From Lasiosphaeria ovina (Eukaryota > Ascomycota > Sordariomycetes > Sordariales > Lasiosphaeriaceae), in assembly GCA_033439765.1 (NCBI GenBank), contig JAULSN010000003.1:5208001-5272000 (forward strand): DNA of 64,000 nucleotides, in the 5' to 3' direction. Position numbers and translations under genes: made by a program. Within the stretch, counting starts at the first letter, position 1, and each line of letters begins with the position of its first letter. Positions 1 to 12,200 of this stretch are shown here, in pieces. The notes beneath the pieces were generated by a model. It was not told the origin of the DNA, searched no databases, and worked only from the letters and a program-made list of their open reading frames with translations.

Positions 1-619
1 GGACCATGGTTGGTCTTAGGCAACAACAGGACGCCAAGGCAGATCCTGAGCACAAAGTTGCGGTGTGCGGGAACGAGTGGCCCTAATTGTTTCAGTTTAA
101 CCCGCGGTGGGCGCGTCAAGCGTCAATCGCGAAGCCGCTTGGTCACTTGGCGCGTTGGTGGCGCGCAGTCACATGCATCTCTTGCACCAGTCACGGCCAA
201 TGTTCTTCCGTGCTGACAGTTACTCACTGGCCTAGTTTCTAGTCCCCTGAACCCAGGCCCAGGGACGGGCGTGGGGTACGGTACGTTTTCTGCCGGCAAA
301 AGATGTATGTACCGATAATGGTGGAAACGATACGAACCCAAAACGGCTGTGCTAGATTTGGTATGTATCCGTTTCGCCGGCAGAAATTTGCGTCATAGTC
401 TCGCCGCAGGTCTACGTACTACCAATAGAATCACGCAGTTGCATTCCAGTTAATTTCACCGAATCCAGTGTGTCGTGTTTCTGACACCACTCAACATCCG
501 CCAAAACTAATCATTACTAGACAGAACATCATTTTTTAACGTAGGTACCGTTGCCACGTCTGCCTATATACTCAGTCTACTACTATTTGCAGAGCCACCA
601 CAGCGGACCCAACTCAAAA
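1..619. other. No recognised gene
   Basis: Short overlapping frames on both strands show no family features. Nothing supportable was seen. Confidence 0.5.
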
Positions 620-1165
620 CGATTTGGCTAAGGTGCTAACCGAGTACCACAAGTACAGTATCCTGAGGCTGACAATTAAACCGGGACTTCTGCCTAGGAT
701 TGCTTTCGGTCAAGATACCATTCAAAGAAGGAGCCAAGCTCAAGTTCAGCAAGGTCTGCAACCTTACACTGGCACAACACTTGCCGTTGAAGGAGTACCT
801 TGAGGATCACTTCGCGAGAGGAGTGATCCAGGAGTCATACTCGGAGTGCGCCTTACTAATGATGTTTGTACCTCAGAAAGACGGCAAGCTTCGACTAGAA
901 CTAGTTGTGGACTTCCGATAGCTTAATAACCTTACTATTAAGGACCGCTACCCGTTACTACTTATTGCCGAAATGAGGGATCGGTGCCAAATAATTCATC
1001 AAACTCGATATGTCCAGTAGGTATCATTATATTAGGATGGCGGAAAACTCACAGCACCTCACCGCGTTTCGGACCAATTAGGGACTCTACGAGTTCCTCG
1101 GGGAACTCTGTCCCAATGCACTCGTGCCTCAGGCAGAATCTGCCTTGACCTCCCCCCCCTCCCCC
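620..1165 (+). pseudogene. Gypsy reverse-transcriptase fragment
   Basis: A piece of a Ty3/Gypsy polyprotein covering the region just before and into the reverse transcriptase. The frame from 700 reads IPFKEGAKLKFSKV, then LKEYLEDHFARGVIQES, MMFVPQKDGKLRL and VVDFR, which is the classic Gypsy entry into the RT fingers. An in-frame TAG follows VVDFR at 919-921, and after it LNNLTIKDRYPLLLI continues the family pattern. Homology fades near 1160 in a C-rich tract, with no LTR seen on either side. CpA and TpG are still common, so this scrap escaped the heavy RIP seen downstream. It is clearly a dead fragment. Confidence 0.75.
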
Positions 1166-1512
1166 CCCCCCCAAACAACGTAAGGCTCTCGCGTATGCCC
1201 CGCTTCTTAACTCTATCCTTCTTCCCGACATCGACAGCCGTTATCTGCGTTATCTGGTAAGCGCTTCTTCCGCAGATATGCTTGATACAGGTAGTTTCAA
1301 GTGGCTAACGCATCCGGACCATCATAGCGCAACCGCTCACGAGTTGGCGCAATACACTACGCAAGAGCGCTTCAACTTGCATCCCGAGACTCACAGTCAC
1401 GGCCTCTCAGCCCAACGACCTCGTAGCCGACTCGAGGCTCGAAAGCATCGTCAACGATACCCACACTATCCACACCTTCTACGAATCAAATCCGACTACG
1501 GGAAACCGACAT

Positions 1513-2577
1513 ATGAAACGAGAAGAGAGATGGACTTGGAAACGAGATCTCGGGCGGGGGGGATACGGTACCGTCCGTCTTGAGACGTCGCAATCCGGTG
1601 ACCAAACTCGCGTCCGGGCTATCAAAGAGATTCGTAGAACAAAGGATACCTCGTCCGGGGACTTCATACGGGAGTTGGAAGCTATTGCCAAGTTCTCCGG
1701 ACGACGAGTAAGCATCAAGCCCGGATTCTATACGTGCCAACGAGGTAGTACTTGCTAAGAGTTGATAGTATCGACATTACTTCGTACGTTCCTACGGCTG
1801 GTACGAGACAGATCAAGCCATCTTCATAGCGATGGAGTACATCGAGTTCGGGGATTTACACCTATATCTTGACGCTCCCTTTCCTAAGATAGAGGCTGGT
1901 CTCATTGCTGGGCAGCTCGTCGAGGGACTGCGTTTCATACACCAAAATGGGTTTATTCACCGGGATGTAAAACCACAGGTAAGGCCTAACATACGTCTTA
2001 GCACCCCGTCTACACTTTTAACATACAAGTTGCTGAATCATTCTCGAAGAACATTCTTATCCAAGCTAAAGGCCCGAACTAGTAGGTCAAACTCACGGAT
2101 TTCGGCATAACTAAACGGCTCCGCGAACCCCGTGAGGTCAACGTCAACCCACGGTTTACCACTCGTCTCTTCGGTACATCAGGATACGTCGCACCCGAGA
2201 TTACCTACCCTAACTTCGCCCCAAATATGTCTAGGGAAGCCGCGAGGGACTATAAGTTTACTATAGATACTTGGGGACTTAGTATCGTCGTCTTCCAGCT
2301 GATTTTCAACCGACTGCCTTTCCCGACTACCCTTCAGCTATCAAAATATATATTGGGAGTGGACCACTTGCCCCTCGAGGACTATGCCGCTTCCGGGCTG
2401 AGTACGGAAGGCTATGACTTCGTCAAGAATGCGCTTTCAGCATCTCCAGCGGAGCGGCCCTCGATGGACAAGGCATGGGCGTATAAGTGGATCCAATCGA
2501 CTAGGAACGCCACTCCTACTACGCGTCGGCCAATTGCTAATACTATCGCACCTACGGCCGACGTTCCGGCAGCTTAA
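1513..2577 (+). pseudogene. Serine/threonine protein kinase, RIP-damaged
   Basis: A eukaryotic protein kinase catalytic domain in several exons. Visible motifs in order are the glycine loop LGRGGYGTV (from about 1550), a lysine-bearing AIKEI, the hinge AMEYIEFGDLHLYL, the catalytic loop HRDVKP (about 1959-1976), NILIQAKG, the magnesium motif TDFGITKR, GTSGYVAPEI, and the lobe ending near KNALSASPAERPSM. An intron with a GTAAGG donor follows HRDVKPQ; another probably starts near 1709. Two adjacent TAG stops at 2080-2085, just before VKLTDFG, look like mutated TGG codons, as expected from RIP. The gene is therefore probably dead. The WD40-like stretch downstream may be its former C-terminal half. 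Confidence 0.7.
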
Positions 2578-3030
2578 CCTTCTACTATTATATACCGACT
2601 AAAGAACCAATACCATCAGGACGAAGCAACCTATTCGCGTCAAGGGATAATTGTTACCAACCCGGCGTCCCTAGATCAGGATCCAATTACGATATCGCCG
2701 GCCTCGGCTCGGTGGACTACTATGCCGGAAATCAAGTGGACTGCTGGTAAAGGAACTAGTTCTATCCAAAGCCACCCAACCGCCGTTAGTCCTCTCACCT
2801 CACCCTCGACTAGCCCTCAACCTCGCGGGCAGGGTTCCGATCCGCTACCCACAGCCAAGCCACAGGGGTCAACGCAAGATGTTGCTCCGCGAGATCACGA
2901 TAACGTCACTCCTATTATCACGGAGAAGACCAGAAATATCTCATCTCAAGTTCGACAGCGCCCCTCGCCAGAAGTAGTAACCCTAGACCTCCGAAATACC
3001 ATTCCGTAGCTATGGTTCGTTTAGACTATC
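2578..3030 (+). other. Proline/serine-rich linker region
   Basis: An open stretch at 2722-3009 encodes low-complexity sequence rich in Pro, Ser, Thr and Gln. It resembles a disordered linker between the kinase domain upstream and the WD40-like remnant downstream. No independent gene is supported. Confidence 0.35.
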
Positions 3031-4480
3031 GCCATTTCGCCGAATAGACGGTTTATCGCCAAAGGCGGTCTAAGGGCCGAGCCCAGCCCTCTTGGTGGTT
3101 AATATAATCCTGATACCATACAACTTTATAAAGAGGCCGAAATCTAGGAGATAACGGAGAGCGAAATAATAGGGAGACTTATCCAGGAGCTATTTAAAGT
3201 ACCGATCGATATGGGCAGGTTCGTGCCTGGTCCCGTTACGGTCGTCTATTCGCCCGACGGGTTATAGCTTTTGGTCTACCATCTCGCTTATATGGACGTC
3301 TTCGATATAGACGAGTCCGGCCGCGCAAGACTCCGCCGAGGTCGAAGTTTCTCCGGGTACGGACTAAATAGTTTATCCGTACGGGGATACGCCGCCTTCA
3401 CGCCTAACTCGGACAAGATCGTACTATACGTAGACACGCTTAAACCTAGCGACTATACCGCCGATAATGACACGCTTGAACCCTACGACTATACCGACGA
3501 TAATAATACGCTTAAACCTAGCGACTATACCGCCGATAATAGTACGCTTAAACCCAACGACTATACCGACGATAATAATACGCTTGAACCCAGCGACTAT
3601 ACCGCCAATGATAATACGCTTGAACCCTACGACTATACTGCCGATAATAGCACGCTTGAACCCAGCGACTATACCGCCGATAATAATACGCTTAAACCTA
3701 GCGACGATGCCGCTAATAATGAAGAAAACGTCTACGTCGTCGGGTATTACGCCGCTATATAGAGCTATCGTTCGAAGTATAAAAGCCTACTTAAAACTTT
3801 CGTTCTCGATATAAGCGACCTACCTCGTATAAATCGCGATCTATAGGTGTCCGAGATAAAGGCTCACCTTTTACTAGGTAGATACTTATTCCTCGGTAGC
3901 GCTATCGACGCTAAGAATGGCGTGCACGTATAGGATATACCCGTTCTCGAGGGCCCCGGATCTGGACGCCAGTATCGTCCTATCGCCGTAATATTGGATA
4001 GTTTAGAGTTCGTCGATATAAAATTCTCCGTAAATAGGAGGTATCTTCTTAGCTAAGGATTTGAAATATTCTAGGTCCGTAGGTTCTCGGCATTCACTCT
4101 TTAGGCAACCGTCGTAGAGGAAACGGGCTTAAGGTAACTCGACTTCATATTACTCGTACCCATCGTCCAACCGGATATAGGACATTCCTAGAATAAAATC
4201 GGTATATCCATCGAATCTACTTTTGCCATTTCTTCCGACGGCCAATAATTTACTATCGGGCCTCGTAGCCGCCGGGATAATACTAATACTACCGTCGGAC
4301 TATACGAAGTCCGAACTAGAGCGCTAAGAGGTATTATCGACTTAGAGGGATATAAAGTAACGGATCCGCTACCTATACTTCAGTTTTCACTAGATAGTAA
4401 GCTTCTTATTATAGGTACTAAAGCCGATCCGGGTTCTAGGTATCATATGAAAGTTTGGGATCTTCGAAGATTAGTATAAG
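3031..4480 (+). pseudogene. WD40-repeat protein remnant
   Basis: Pieces resembling WD40 propeller blades can be read in several broken frames: VVYSPDG near 3240, a frame with FTPNSDKIVLY at 3271-3762, FAISSDGQ near 4225, and LQFSLDSKLLIIGTK with KVWDLRRLV near 4380-4480. Many TAG/TAA stops interrupt them, and CpA/TpG are scarce, so RIP has destroyed the gene. It lies in the same orientation directly after the kinase remnant, so the two may have formed one kinase-WD40 protein. That link is inference. Confidence 0.5.
3436..3723 (+). repeat. 36-bp tandem repeat, eight units
   Basis: Eight near-perfect 36-base units, each coding 12 residues of the type TLKPSDYTADNN with E/K, Y/S/N and T/A variation. 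The array stays in frame inside the open frame 3271-3762. Differences between units are mostly single transitions. Confidence 0.9.
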
Positions 4481-4499
4481 CGATAAGTACGTATCAAGT

Positions 4500-4660
4500 T
4501 CTAATATATATTTATCGATAATACTATCGGCTCGATAGAAGCTAAGCGGAGTAGACCGTCTTTTTATTATATTACTAGAACCAGTTTTGGTTACCCTCTA
4601 TAGACTTAACTATAGTACTACTCTCAAATATCCAAGGCTCTTAGAACCGTCAAATAGTAG
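4500..4660 (+). mobile_element. LINE fragment, RIP-mutated
   Basis: This stretch matches 55490-55590 and 55855-55905 almost base for base apart from C-to-T and G-to-A changes, for example the run about a polymorphic cgataatactatcggctcga. The 55.5-kb copy carries a recognisable non-LTR reverse transcriptase, so this is the same LINE family. About 270 bases present in the other copy between the two matching blocks are absent here. Confidence 0.6.
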
Positions 4661-7201
4661 CTAGGATTATTACTATTAATATACTAGGAGGTTTAATAAC
4701 GTACTTCCAGGCCGGCTTCTACTTCGGTTCCGATAAGAAGGATGGCTAGCCTAGCGCTCGCTTAGGCCCGGTCCTTTCTATAAGGCAGGACAGAGCTTGA
4801 TAGTCCCATCCTCTAATACCAATACGAGGATAGCCGAGTCGTACGAGAAGGCTACTAAGATAGCTAAACTACTATACCTTTCGAGCATTTATAAATATAT
4901 ATTAAAAGCTTAGAAGTAACCGAAACTTCTTTTCTTTCTCATTTTATTTTTATTAGTATCGAGGACTATAAGTTAACGTCCTCTCTATCTAGCGTACTCT
5001 ATAGAGCCTAGCTTTAATATATAGTAAGCTCTACTAACGATTATAGTATTCGACTTTAGATAAAGTTATAAAGTTTAGGTAGTTAGGTATAAAGCTACCG
5101 TAGGCCTAGAACCTCTTAGCGGATATTTCTATAGGTTCGACAAACCAGGCGATATAGTAACGGGAGGCTAGACTACTATACTAAAATAGCCGTTATAATA
5201 GCCGGAATATTACTAAGATTATCGAGGAGGTTATATAGGACTAGGCCTTCTAGGGCCGGGTTAGAATAGCCATCTATAATAACGTCTTAAGTAACGATAC
5301 CTATCTATAGGTTCTATATCCAAAGCTTTTAGGTCCGATACCTAAGGATACCGTTAAGGCCTAGGGGATGCGATACTAGGGCTATATAATAAACCTAACT
5401 ACCAAAGCCTTCCTCATTAGAGTAGATTTGGACGCTTTTAATCTTCAGTTAGATATTTTATATCTACTAGGTTAATAGGAGGAGATCTATAGTATTAGCG
5501 CCGTAAAAAGGACCTATCGGCAAGCTTTATAATATCGTTAGGTTTATTAAGGCACCGATAAAATACGTAGAAGCGTTTAGTAAGGTACTGGATACTTAGG
5601 GAGAGGGAAGAATAATCCCACTAGTCTAGAAGTCTTTACTTTACCGGATTCATCGAAGGACCTAAAATTCATCTAGAATAACGCTATACGGTAGGATTTA
5701 ATATATCTCATAACCAGACGAGCCTAGAAGCTTTATAGGCATATCCGAGCTTATCTAACTAAGGTTAATATTCTCCCAGAGGTCTATAGTAACGCGAGGC
5801 TTCCAAAAGAGGATCAGTTAACCGCCGAAGACTAGCGTCTTCCGGCTAAGCTACAAGAGGCCCTCAAACTAATATATAGTAAGTAGAGGGCAAAAACGGC
5901 GCCCTCTAGATAGTCTTCATACGGATAGAGCATCTCATAGAGCATTTCAAATAACCGAAGACTTAGTACGGCGAAGTCACGCCTAAAAGAGTACGAGATT
6001 TAGTTCCTATTAGTACTAAGAAAGAAAATACCTATAAGATTTTAAACGTTATCGGCTTTATATATTTAGAAGTAACTACCTCTATAGTCACCCCCGATAA
6101 CGTTTTCTAGCCAAATCCGTATTAGGCTTAGAACCTAAGTAGGAGCTAAGGCGTACTAAGCATTACCCTAAGCCGAGGTAAGTCCTAGGGATATCTCGGC
6201 TATACTTGCCGTATCCAAACTAATCTTAGTTTTAGGATACTAACCCATAACTTCCGTTTTCTTATTACGGGTATAATTAGTTACCATTATTAACTAACTA
6301 GAGCTACTATTTATATTCAAATTAAGAATTTAGTATATATAAACTTATCTATATACTTCTTTTTAAAATAACGAAGTTCTACGAATATTATACTTATAAA
6401 ATATTTAATTAGCTAAAATCCCTATAATTTAATAAGTATATAGAGACGACTAGAGACTTTATAATTTTTTATAATATCTATTACCTAAACGTTTCTATAT
6501 TACCCCTTAGTAGCCGAAAACGTATTAGGAATAGTAGGCGGGCTTAAGAAGATAAGTAGGGGAAAGGGGAATCTATTAAAAGAACTATTAAGAAGTCTCT
6601 TTAGATAGTACTATACGTAGCCCCGTATCCCCTTATTATAATATAGGAGTCCTCCAGCCTTATAAGTAATACTTTAAATTCTTATATTACTAAGGGGCGT
6701 ATTAAGGCCTTTCTCGGTATTACTAATAATAATATAACGTTCACCTCTCTATAAGGGTAAGATAGAATTACGGGATTAGTTATATAAGGGCTAATAGTAT
6801 CGTATAATAGCCTTAGGCTTCTAGCCGACCTATCCCGAGCTTTTCTAGCTCGATTCCGTATACGTAATACCCCCTCTCCCTTATTTATTAAGTATCTCTA
6901 TATATCTATAACCCTAAGTAGTAGTTATATTAGTATGAATACGTTAAGTTAACGCTACTTCTTACTTAGGTATAACTTCTACCTATTTTACTTAGTTATA
7001 TATAGAGCCGAAGGAACGGATAAGGTAGTCTAATACTTTAATACTAATTATAGAACTAGAGGATCCTACTACTATATCGTTGCCTTATCTAGGTAGGTAA
7101 TTACCTAGTTTATACTTCATAATAACGGCAAAATTATAATAGAGGAACGGGGTAAGGGTAACGGCGAACGTTATAGTTAGGCATATAACGTATATAATAG
7201 C
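4661..7201. other. RIP-saturated DNA, mostly unassigned
   Basis: CpA and TpG are almost absent and TpA is frequent, so this is repeated DNA mutated by RIP. Long broken frames occur on both strands between about 5200 and 6060, but I cannot name the family. Positions 6075-6235 match 47720-47870, which retains less mutated sequence and an open frame on the minus strand starting MDTASIAGASLAL. From 6240 to 7201 I see no coding pattern. Confidence 0.5.
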
Positions 7202-7265
7202 TAACGTAATTATATAACGAGTAGCTATATATAGCGAGCGTATACTCTTACTACCTTAATTAAAC
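7202..7265 (+). repeat. Left terminal inverted repeat of pogo element
   Basis: Pairs with 9004-9067 in inverted orientation. The differences are mainly RIP-type transitions. Confidence 0.85.
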
Positions 7266-7289
7266 TATTATACGATATACTAATACTAT

Positions 7290-8965
7290 AAAAAAACCGA
7301 ATATACTAGCTAAACGAAATAAAGCAGAATTATAACTTGCCCTTTAAGCTATAGGACGCGATAAGAAACTCACCCTCTTCATAGCTATAAAACGCTACTC
7401 GGTACCCCGAAAAACACTTGAGCGGCGATTGAAAGGAATCCTCCCTCGAGTAGAGATAATCGCCAACTCTCGGAAACTAGATCCCCTCGAAGAGTAGGTT
7501 ATCGTACGAAGGGTTCTTGACCTATACGAGTAAGGATTTTCGCCAGGATACGATATAATAGGAGATATAGCTAACTTACTATACGAGACGCGTGGCGCGT
7601 TACGCGTCGGACTACGTTAGGCTTCGAACTTTATACGACGATATTTAGAGCTCCGGACGCGTTAGTCGCGTCCGTACGACTACTAGAGGGCCAAATACGA
7701 AGACCTAAAGATAATCGGCGTATAGTTTAACCTTATTCGTAATATAATCGCGAAATATAGGATCCTCGAGTCGGATATCTAGAACTTTAACGAGACTAGG
7801 TTTTTAATAGGCTAGATCTCGGCCACTCTTATTATTACCTTATCCGAAGGCCGTAGGAGGGCTAAAAAGATCCAGCCTAGTAATCGGGAATAGGTTATAG
7901 TAATTTAGGCCGTATAGTCGGGTAGTAAGATTATCCCTCCGTATATAATAGTTACGGGTAAAACCCACCTCGATAGTTAATATTACGATAGCCCTTTTCC
8001 GCCTAATTAGACGATCGATCTCTTAGATATTAGTTAGATTAATAACCGTATTAATATTAATTAGATTAAGTACTTCGATAAGTACTCTCGCGCTCGTATA
8101 ATAGGTAGAAAGCGTCTCCTAATATTAAATAGGTATAAGAGCTACTACTTAGCTAAATTTAAGGATTTCTATAAAGAGAATAATATTATAACTCTTTATA
8201 TACCTCCGTACTTATCTTACCTACTCTAGCTACTTAATATTAAGTATTTTAGTATATTAAAGCGGTCGTATAATAAGGAAATTAAAAGGCTAATAAGTAA
8301 CTATATTTATTATATTACTAAGCCTAACTTCTTTCTTACCTTCTATAATATATTCTAAATAATATTCTACCCCGAAAACGTATAAGGAGGTTTCCGAGGG
8401 GTAGGGCTTATCCTATTTAACCTAGAGAGGGTAATTTCCTAGTTAGATATTAAGCCTCGTACGCTAATACCTACTAGCCCCGCCGGAGTCTTATACGATA
8501 GTTAGGTTTCTAAAATACTATAAAATACTACGGAGGCTTCTTTTTAGATAATATATATTAAAGATCGTATTACTAAATATTAAGGTAGCTCTCTAACTCT
8601 AATTCTTAGGGCTCTTAACTAAATTACGAAGGGTACGATAAAGGTTATATATAAGGTAGTATTAATAAAGGTACGCGTACGAGAGCTTAAGGAGGCAAAT
8701 ATAGCCTTAAGTAAACGTCGGAGGGCTAAGAAAAGTCGTATCCGGGTAGGAGGACTACTAAATATATAGGATAGGATAGATATTTTAGCTTAAAAGGATA
8801 TAAAGGCTTAGTTAGAGGAGGAAAAGCGGTCGGGGAGTAGTCGGACGAGAAGAAGTATAGCTAGTCTACGACGCTATAGTAACTACGGTAATACCGGATA
8901 TAATTCTCGTATATACTAAAAGGATATAGAAATAAAGGAGGAATCGGATTCCGAGTAGTTTTAAT
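7290..8965 (+). pseudogene. pogo-family DDE transposase
   Basis: The frame reads through many RIP stops. The N-terminal DNA-binding part shows RYSVPRKTLERRLKG and SRKLDPLEE, then VRRVLDLYE, the layout of the HTH/CENP-B-type domain of fungal pogo transposases. The central DDE region contains VIQAVQSGSKIIPPYII and LLILNRYKSYYLAKF. The C-terminal part has KDRITKYQGSSLTLILRAL and SKRRRAKKSRIRVGG, where the family usually has a coiled, basic tail. Stop codons are mostly TAG/TAA at former CAG, CAA and TGG sites. The gene cannot be functional. Confidence 0.8.
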
Positions 8966-9003
8966 TAATTATTTTCTTTATAGTATTAGTATATCGTACG
9001 ATA

Positions 9004-9067
9004 GTTTAATTAAGGTAGTGAAAGTACGCGCTCGCTATATATGGCCACTCGCTATATAATTACGTTA
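9004..9067 (-). repeat. Right terminal inverted repeat of pogo element
   Basis: Reverse complement of 7202-7265 with a few RIP-type transitions. Confidence 0.85.
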
Positions 9068-9981
9068 CCTCCTTTACGTTCTTATAATCTATCCCCTATT
9101 AAGGTTACCTCTTAGTAAAGCCTCTCTCCTCCTCCGAATTACCCCTAACCATTCTTCCTTCTACTACTTTTACCTTTACCGAGGATTAATACCTAGTCTA
9201 TAATAGCTCGTAATTAGGAATAAGCGGCCCCCGAGTTAAGGAGTAAATTAATACCTATATCGGTAGTAGTAATATTACCTAGAGTAGTATTCTGCCTTAT
9301 TACGCCCTACGATCTATAACCCCTCCCTTCCTATTTCCCCCGGTTCTACGTTATCGGTACTAGATTTTACGAAAGCTATATTATAGGACCGTATATGAGC
9401 CTTAGATTAATTTTAATATATTTACCGAGCTAAAGAAAGGACCCTAGGAATTAGGTAATACTATAATTTAAGAACGATTCTTATTTAAAAGCTTAAGAAT
9501 CTAGGAGAATCTATTTTCTTATAATTAAATTTAGTCGATATAAGTTAGTAGTTTCGTTCTTCTATATCTATTTACTCCTCTAGCCCTTTTCCTCTCCATT
9601 ATATTCCTCCTCTTAATACGTTCCTATTCTTACTATAAGTACGTATAAGTATATTAGGATTCTATTAAACTCCCGTACGCTTAACGTACTATTATGAACG
9701 TTAGCCCGTAGATTATCCTAGCTTTTAGATTAAGCTAATACTACGCGTTAACACTTACTCTTTACGACGTAGTACGTGACTTTTCCCGCTATTCTTAGTA
9801 CGTTCCCGTTTTCTGCTACGGTAGTACGTACCTTTTTCTACCGGCAGAATTAATTAACCCGCTGCGTATCTTTTCTGCTAGTATAAGCCAAGTACCTTCT
9901 ATTAGTTCCTAGTTACTACCTAGAGAACGTTAGATAATCTAATTTCAGGTTCTTAGGGGGTAACCTAGTTTTGTCCCTTAG
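9068..9981. other. RIP-mutated DNA, no gene seen
   Basis: AT-rich DNA with the same dinucleotide bias as its surroundings. No family motif was recognised on either strand. Confidence 0.5.
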
Positions 9982-10329
9982 TGTCACGGCAGGTGCGAAG
10001 GACATTTGGGTAGCCCTAATCGGTCGTACGCTATACGACTCGAGCTGACTAAACAACCCCGCTATTAGTAGCCCGTGCTAAGTCCTGCTACGTGACCTAC
10101 AAAACCTAGCCCACTTCTCTACGTACCGTATAGCCTTTTGGAACTTTCTTTTCTTTTTCTTTCCTTAGCTTTAGATTCTACGAATATAGCGATGATTAGT
10201 ATAGCCCTATCTTATTAAATCGACTATACGGTAATAATCTAAAGCTTATAACCTATTACCTAGGAAGGCCTTAAAGAATATCCCACCGAAGATTTGTTTG
10301 TTTCGTTAAAATCCACTACCGTCGTAAAG

Positions 10330-12200
10330 AAGGGTACGTACTAGTTGTACGAGATTAGAACCTAGCGACCGTACGGAAGGAATCGTACTAAGCGGTACAA
10401 ACCTACGGGGAAGTCCCTATATAACCGAGGGAATATCTACCATCGGTTCGGATTACTCTATAGAGGAGAACCTCTAGCGGGCCCTCGAGGAGGTCGCCTA
10501 CTAATAGGATAACTTCATTAAAGCCTAGCCGTATAAGATCTCTAATACTATTCTCTCCCGGTTAGTCCGCGAATACGAAACTTTAGCTCGTACTATAAGA
10601 ACTATATCGGTAAGAGCTTCTACGATAACGATTCGCGACCCCGTTCCGGGAATAAGTAAGGCCGAAATTAATCGAGAAGTTTATAACTAGGCTATCCTCC
10701 CGGAGATCGCTAAAGTATAGTTTGATCTAACTCGCGAGGACCTTAAGGGTGATTTCTAGTAGAAGATTACCGATATAGCCGCTATATTCGTTAAGCGTGG
10801 AAAGAAGGGACCCGCTATACTATTCCGAACGCTCCTCCCGGAGAATAAGGACCTAACCTTTAAGGGGCTAATAGATATAAAGGATTTCGAGCGTAAGGCG
10901 TCGTATAACCCCGACGAGCTTTAGCGCGAGATAAAATTACGAATAATTATAATATATACGCTCTATAGGTAGGTAGTATAGCTATACGATATCGCTTATA
11001 ACCAGTCGACCGTAATCCGAAATATCCGCTCGTAGGCCGATCGCTTCTTAATAGATAGACTAGCCCTAGACGCCCTCGCCTTTACGGAAGACGACCTACT
11101 AGAGAATACGTAAGTAGCCCTTAAGGATCGGGACCGTACTATATAGAGAATATAGGAATATATCGATAACTTGAACCGTACTATCGTTACCGATATACTC
11201 TCTTAACGTAGCTCGTAGTACTTAACCCCGGCCTCTAGTAATTCGTAGCCCCGCCGAAGTACGAAGATAATAGACCCTCCTCTTTTCTATAACGATAGTA
11301 CGAAAGATATAATTACTTTTAATACCTAAATTCGTTAAATGGAGAATAAGCTATAGGTTAACGCCGATTATTACGAGATAGATTACGCGCGTTAGACCTA
11401 TATTGAACTCCGCTTAGTAAGTAATACCTCTCTATAACTAGAACCGTATTTAGAGGACGCCTATCCTAACTAGATTAAGACCGTAGAAGATTTACTAGCC
11501 TAGCTTAAGAATAAGTACCGTAACGTAAATCGCGAAGAGGAGGCTCTAGAGGAGTTTAATAATCTTTATATATTACCTAAAGATAATTATTACGAGTTCC
11601 GGAATAAGTTTATTCGTCTAATAGGCTAGTACCGCCGCCCCCGATCCGAATAGAAGAAGGAGTTTAAGCGCCGCCTTACTCCTACTATATAGGATAAGTT
11701 AATACGTAAATATATCGACGATACCGTCAACTTTAAGAAGTATACTAAGATCGGAGCCGAGTTTACGCTAAATATAAAGCTCGTCTAGAAGGTATAATAG
11801 GCTAATAAAGCTAAGGTAGAGAAGCCTACTACTAGCGGCGTTAATAATAGCTCTAGAGGTAGTTAGGGCGTACCTCGACGTAACCCCCGAGGTGGTGGCG
11901 GAACTAATAGCTAACCTACACCCCCCGCTCCTACTAATCCCAACCGGAACCCTCCTCGCGCCTTAGCCGAGGAGCTTAAGAAGCTATACCTAGAGAAGCG
12001 ATACTTTACTTACTAGGAATAGGGCTATACTACTCGGGACTACCCCTAGAAGAATATCGCCCTTATCGCTAGTAAGGATCGAGTTTAGGAAATCGTAGAT
12101 CGCTATATATAGTACGACTCCCGCTACGGGTCTAGAACCGAGATATAGCCTATAAGCCCCGTTACTAAGGGAATAAACGTAGATCCGAAAAATTAGTAAT
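10330..12200 (+). pseudogene. Gypsy-1 Gag
   Basis: A broken Gag frame. A capsid-like part reads KTVEDLLA, LKNKYRN, ALEEFNNLYILPKDNYYEF and NKFIRLIGQYRRP. Near the C-terminus, YFTYQEQGYTTRDYP is what remains of a CCHC zinc knuckle after Cys and His codons were turned to Tyr by RIP. It is followed by a basic and polar tail. Nucleic-acid binding would be lost. Stops are frequent throughout. Confidence 0.75.

Larger units (their letters stand above)
7202..9067 (+). mobile_element. pogo/Fot1-type DNA transposon
   Basis: A complete but dead Tc1/mariner-superfamily element of about 1,866 bp, the usual size for fungal Fot1/pogo elements. Terminal inverted repeats of about 64 bases lie at 7202-7265 and 9004-9067; they match over nearly their whole length. 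The ends read TAACGTAAT and ATTACGTTA, consistent with a TA target duplication. The whole element is RIP-mutated. It is inserted in already RIP-burnt DNA of unknown origin. Confidence 0.85.
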
